A DNA stretch of 64,000 nt from Haemonchus contortus (Eukaryota; Nematoda; Chromadorea; Rhabditida; Trichostrongylidae): assembly GCA_000469685.2 (NCBI GenBank), contig LS997567.1, positions 9,283,374-9,347,373 of the forward strand, in the 5' to 3' direction. The notes below the pieces were generated by a model. The model was given only the letters and a program-made list of their open reading frames with translations. It was not told where the DNA came from and did no database searches. Below are positions 36,701-42,700 of the stretch, in pieces; the stretch's first letter is position 1; each line of letters begins with the position of its first letter. Made by a program: the position numbers and the translations under genes.

Positions 36701-39700
36701 CTGGAAAGACCAATTAATAATGTGCATGACAATAAAGCAAATGATGGAAGTAAATATTATGATAAGTAACTGTTTTTCAAATAAGAAATAAAACACCACA
36801 CAATCAGTCCGTCATATATATGAACTGCAAATTACCTTGAGGTGGTAAGTATCAGGCTGCAAAACGACCATGATACTTCCACTCCATTGTAACTTAGCAG
36901 TATTCAGTTGAAAAGGGTTCAAGAATTTCGAGAAACCAAAAAAAGCCGAAAAAAAGGTAAATATGCAGTAGAAATAGACTGAATGCAGGTAGGTCCGCAA
37001 TTCGGCGTCTAATTGTAGCGGCGTCATCGATCGGGCGTGTATCAGCTGGATGGGCTGTGAGTAGGCTATCAACGTCCTCGGAGTTGGCACATTGAAGCAC
37101 TCAGAGGAACAAACTGGCCACTGATCGGTCATTCCACGACAGGTATAGCAAATCAGTGTATCGAACGACTTCCCCACAGCGTAAATCCTACCACACGAAT
37201 AGCCTGATAAGAGTCAAGTTGTGGGTTGATGGTGCATAATGTATAAAGTTTCTGAACAGGATTGCTGGCTCTGGGCTCTACATTCTCCACGTAGTCCACT
37301 CCTGTCGTCTCTTTCCTTTCTGTGTTTGGGCGCCCTAACTCCAAGGGAGCAATTTTCGCGCATGCCGAGCCCACAGTAGGTGGAATCTACACCTGGCTCT
37401 TGCCATTAATAGTCGCACAATGCCGTCCGTTTTCCTTCAAACTTGAATATTAAAGCGGTTTCCGTGTACACCTACCGGATCTGTGTAATCTAGGTCCAAC
37501 TTGACAATTTTCGTGCACGCTTCTTCCCTTTAGAGGACAGTCTAGTTTGCCACTTGCTCTCGGGGTTCCCATCCTGCCGTTTGTACTTCCACCAAACTTG
37601 CACGGTTAAGGTACCGGGAAACAGGAATTATGTACTTCCGTTGGAACCGCTCTTATCGCACGCCACATCCTCCGTGAGCGGAGCCTGGCTCAAATCATGT
37701 GTTCCTGAGTAGCTCTACTGATTCCCCACTTGTTTCAATATGGCTATTCTGTTTCACTTCAATAAAAGCGTGGGCACCATATAAGGTGGTGATAAACACA
37801 TCAAGAGACGAACAGGCCGACGGACGCACGTACATTTGTGGTTTATATATAAAAAGCCTTTGGGTACGGTAGTAAGGACTTTCTCTACAAACTCTGACCC
37901 TTTTTGATCGCTTTCTAAAACAATTCAGAGCATTGTTGAATGATCGATCCTAGCACCGCCCTTTATGGTGCAAACCCTGCCCACTTTGGAGATTTGACCT
38001 CATTTGTTCGGTAGCCTCTGGATATGGATTTATAAGAACAAATTCATATGGAAGGTACCTCCCGCTCGGCCCACAGCAGGTGGGGCTCCTTTATCTAATT
38101 TGTTGACCCATTCCTTACCTTGATTTTTTCCGGTGTCGGTGCCCTTTTAAAACCGAGATAAGACGCTATTCCCTTAGCTCCGCCCGTGACAGCGCTTTCG
38201 CTCCCCTTACGGACCGAGCCCTGGAAGCTGATATGCGCTCTATCTATTTATCTTGGCCTAGACCCAACCCATCCCGTACTTGGTCCAACCTCTTCAGGCG
38301 TTTCTCAACTAAAATCGCATTCCGAGACGCACAAACATACACAGGGGTAACGGGACTTCTCCCCGATTGCGGCATTTTCCCTGTCGCGTAAGCAACGAAA
38401 AGTGTCAGAGCTGGGGTCGAGTCACATATTCTCAATCCCATACGTATGAGTCGGGTTGCCAAGCTTTCGTACGAATCAATGTTCATGGTCAAGTGCGTGT
38501 TGACGAGGACACCTACACCGCCGACGCATCTACTATCGCATGTTTCAAGGAACAGTTCTTCTCCAGTTTCAAATACAGCGTGCAGCGGGCGGTGCCTTCT
38601 CGTCTCGGTCAGTCCAATGACGTCGTACTTGATTTTCCTAGCTAGCATCATCATGTCTTCTATACGCGCTTCCGATGCAAGCGTCCGTGCGTTGAAAGTA
38701 CAGATCGCCATCTTAGTCTTCCTTTTGGGCAGCCTGTTTTGGCCCTGAGATTTAAGCAGCCTCTCCCGAGCGGTCCTACCCAACGCTGCCGTATTGGGGG
38801 CTCCCTCAGGTTCAGGGGAATGAGGCCCATTTCTGTTACTGTTTTTGGCATGAATCCACGTGTAACCTGCCAGGCTCTAGCACGTGGGGGGCCTACTCTT
38901 AGCCGTGTGGACATGCGGTCGTGCCGTTGATTTATATACATATATATGTTTTATAAATATAATTGAATGGATAATGAAAGCTCCAACCAAAGTTACCATC
39001 GAACAGTAGAAAAATGCTTTTGGACCATACAAGCCGACATCTTATGTTAAAGACGAAAGTATGTGGCAGGGCAATAGGTTGCCCCCCTTTTGGTAGGAAG
39101 ATATTTCCCCGAGCGAGTCCTTGTCCTTAGTCCAGAACGCAGTGATCTAGACGTAATGTACCGGGGCTTGCCGTGTGCAACTTAACGCGTGAAGAACGAG
39201 TTCAACCGCGACCTCGGGCGGACGGATAAGGGGGACTCAAGCAAGGGGGCCGCCATCCCTCCAGTTCATCGACAACTACCTAACCACAGCTTCGAACGGG
39301 AAGCGGCAAGCCGGCCAATATAAGGCCTCGCATAACTGGAAATTACCGGAACTTTGCATTGGAGCACATAATGAAATAGTAAAGAATTTCAAAAACCCGG
39401 TTATTTATTTTATTTAAACAAGAGTGGTAAAGCGGACACGCCCACGCGCCGCACGTTTACACACCCACCGCGTTTAGGTGGTAGGCCAGCGGGTGGGACA
39501 CATACACACGTGTACATAAATCTACACACATACACCCATTTACGCACACAGATACACGTATACATCCCACTAAATATAACGCGCAAAGTATGTCTGGTGG
39601 TTAGTCTGCGTGTGTGTTTGACCGGAAATCTATAAATCTATCCCCGTGGACCTATAGCGTTTGAATTTTGTAGGAATACAGGCGGCAGGATGGCAACACA

Positions 39701-42700
39701 TGCGATCGGTGGCAGGACCAGACTCCAACCACACTGGGCGGGGTTTAGGCGTGAAATCACATCTTTCGTTTCCGTGCACCTACAACGTTCAAATTTGGAA
39801 GGAATATCAGGGGCAAGATGGCAACACTCATGGTGTATGGCAGAACTGGACTCCGCCCATAGGGGGATCGGAGTTTGTGCGAAAAATTTGAAATTGGGCC
39901 TGGGACGTTAAAATTCAGTAGGAGTACAGGAGGTATGATGGGAACACTCGTGGCGGATGGCAGGACTGGACTCCGCCCACTGTGTGCCAATGGGCAGGGT
40001 CTGAGCGGAAACACATAGCTCCTGCTTCTGTGGACCGAGAGCGTTCAAATTTGGTAGGTGTGCAGGCGGCAGGATGGAAACACTTACAGTGGGTGGCAAG
40101 ACTGGACTCCGCACACAGTGGCCGGGTATTCGCGAAAAATATAATGACCTAAGGCGCTCATATTTGGTGGGAATACAGGCGGCAGGATGGTAGCACCTAT
40201 GGCGGGCGTCAGGACTGAACTCTGATCACAGTAAGTGAGGTGTGGTCAAAAAATGTTAATTCAGACTTGAAGCGAAATTTCGAAACCAGTGTTGAGTAAG
40301 TCGAGAGTAAACCGAGTTGCTCAAACACACAGAACCTAAGGGGGTTCATGGCTGACGAAGCGCGCGACTTCTGTCGGGTTTGTGTTTTTGGCCGAGAATG
40401 AGTAATTCCTGTTATCATTTACCGAAGCCTCAATATATGAAAAGGGTGCAGGCGGGTACCAATTTTAACACGAGAAGGACGGTGTCAGCCGGCCGATCCG
40501 ACTGGTACACGCATGTGCAGGGTGGCTGAAAAGTATAAGGCGCACCGCTTAACGCTTGCTGGCACCAATCCGTACTTCCGAGGTCTTTCGGGAACTTTTA
40601 GAAAGCGCAGTAGCTGTGCAAGGAGCCATATAAGGCATTCGATTGACCGCCTATCTGAACAATCGCTATGAAAGTTTCTACACATTGACTCACCATAGAG
40701 AGTTGCTCAAAGATGGTTCCAGAAGTTGTGACATCGCGAAGCGACTTCGTCTCTTCAACCGTTCAAAATGTCTGCTGCTCTCGGGACTCAAGGACAAAAC
40801 TCTGAGATGCTAAGAAACGGACGACCGAGAACAGCGGACACACCGAGAGTTCGTGCCATCATCAGGAAGAGGATCACCCGCAACGATGGAGCCAACACAA
40901 ATCATATTGCTTTTGACCTCAACATCAGCCACTAGATCGTTCCAAAAATTATAGAACGCCACCTCGTGCTAAACAGTTATAGGCTCTGTTGAAGGCAGCT
41001 TTTTTCGGTACAGTCCAAACGAAGTTAGCTGGTTAAATGCAGAAAAACTTCCTCGAGAGCGCGGATCGCGCCGCACTCTGACGTGACCTGGACTGACGAG
41101 AAAACCTTCACGTTAAACTTTGTCCATTCTGTCAAAACCAGAGAGAACGTTGTCAGAAGTTGGCAGCAGGTCCCCGAAACGTCCACTAGTGCATTGTAGC
41201 CTGCCATCAGAATGCAAACCACATTTTCTTGCGAAAATCATCTCTGCGGTCTATGAAAAGGTAGTTTCAATGAACAAGCTCTTTTACCGTAGGTTACTGA
41301 ACGCTTTGGTAAGCGATTGTTTGTCTTTCAGCAAGACTATGAGGTACGCATGCCTCAAAGCCGACGAAATCAGCACTGGGCGCGCACTGGGGGTATTTGG
41401 AAAGGAAGACAAGGGAACGCTTCTACCGCTTGTTGGACGTACTAGAGTAAGCGCTTCAAAAGGCGTGGGACGATATCGACGTCATCTACCTGCGGCGCAG
41501 TGTTGATCAAGTCATCGAAGAACTAGAGTTCTGTGTGAACAAAAATATAAAACATCGCACACTTCTTGTCCTAAGTGATCAAGCAGTTCTACTCTATTCT
41601 TCGATAAGATCAATTTATTTTACTGACCTTTATCTTTGAAGTTGCGGTTGCAAATATAGCGCCCTATACTTATCAGCCACCCTGTATAGACAGCATATAC
41701 ACACATTTCCTGCACACATATACCCACATACACACAGATGCATAGATATATACACATAAACACATGTGCACACCTTAAGTCAATGAGAAAGATCCTACTT
41801 ATATAATCGGCTAAGTGTGTCTGTTGGTGTGTTTGTGTGTATGTGTGTATGTCTGATCGGAAATTCATAACTCCTGTCCCCGTGGACCGTAAGCGTTCAA
41901 ACTTGGTAGGAGTACAGGCGGCAGGATAAGAACACTTTTAGTGGGTGGCGGGACCGGACGGGGTTTATGAGAAATAAATGCTTGAGCGAAAATCAGAACT
42001 CATGTCTCCGTGATCCTACAGCACTCAAACTCGGTAGGAAATATGGGAACAAGGAGGGAACACTAATGGCGGGTAGCAGGACCAGACTCCGCCCACAGTG
42101 GGCGGAGTTTGTGCAAAAATTCACAACCCCTGCCCCCGTGATCCTAGAACACTCCAACTTGGTAGGGGTACAGGCGCCATGATGGGAAAACTTACGGTGG
42201 GTGGCAGAACCAGACTCCGCCCACAAGGGGCGGGGTTTGGGCGAAAATTCACATTTCCTGTCCTCATGGACCTCGAAAGTTCGAACTTGGTAGGGGTACA
42301 GGCGACAGGGTGGGAATTTTTATGGTGGGTGGCAGGGCCATACTCCGCCCACAGGAGGCGAGGTTTGGAAACACAAGCACAGGAAACTCACAAATCCGAT
42401 GAAGGTCTATAATGAAAATCAGCTCATGCGGCCCCGTCTCTCATTGCTAGAGCCCCTAGCGCGCGAGAGCGTGCGTAGCCGCCTGGTTCACTTGTTAAAG
42501 CAGTTCTGGGGTTCCTAAACATAGAGGGCTGTAACTAGTCGCTATGATGCGTGAAAGGGTTTTGGGACGCTCTATTAAAAAGCGAAACAAGCGCATACAT
42601 AAAGAACTCGAAGCTCCGGTCACACCTACCGTCCACCGTCCCCTCAACTGTGCAATCTTTGCACGTTTGACTAATGCTCGGTTCGTTTCTAACAGCAAAT

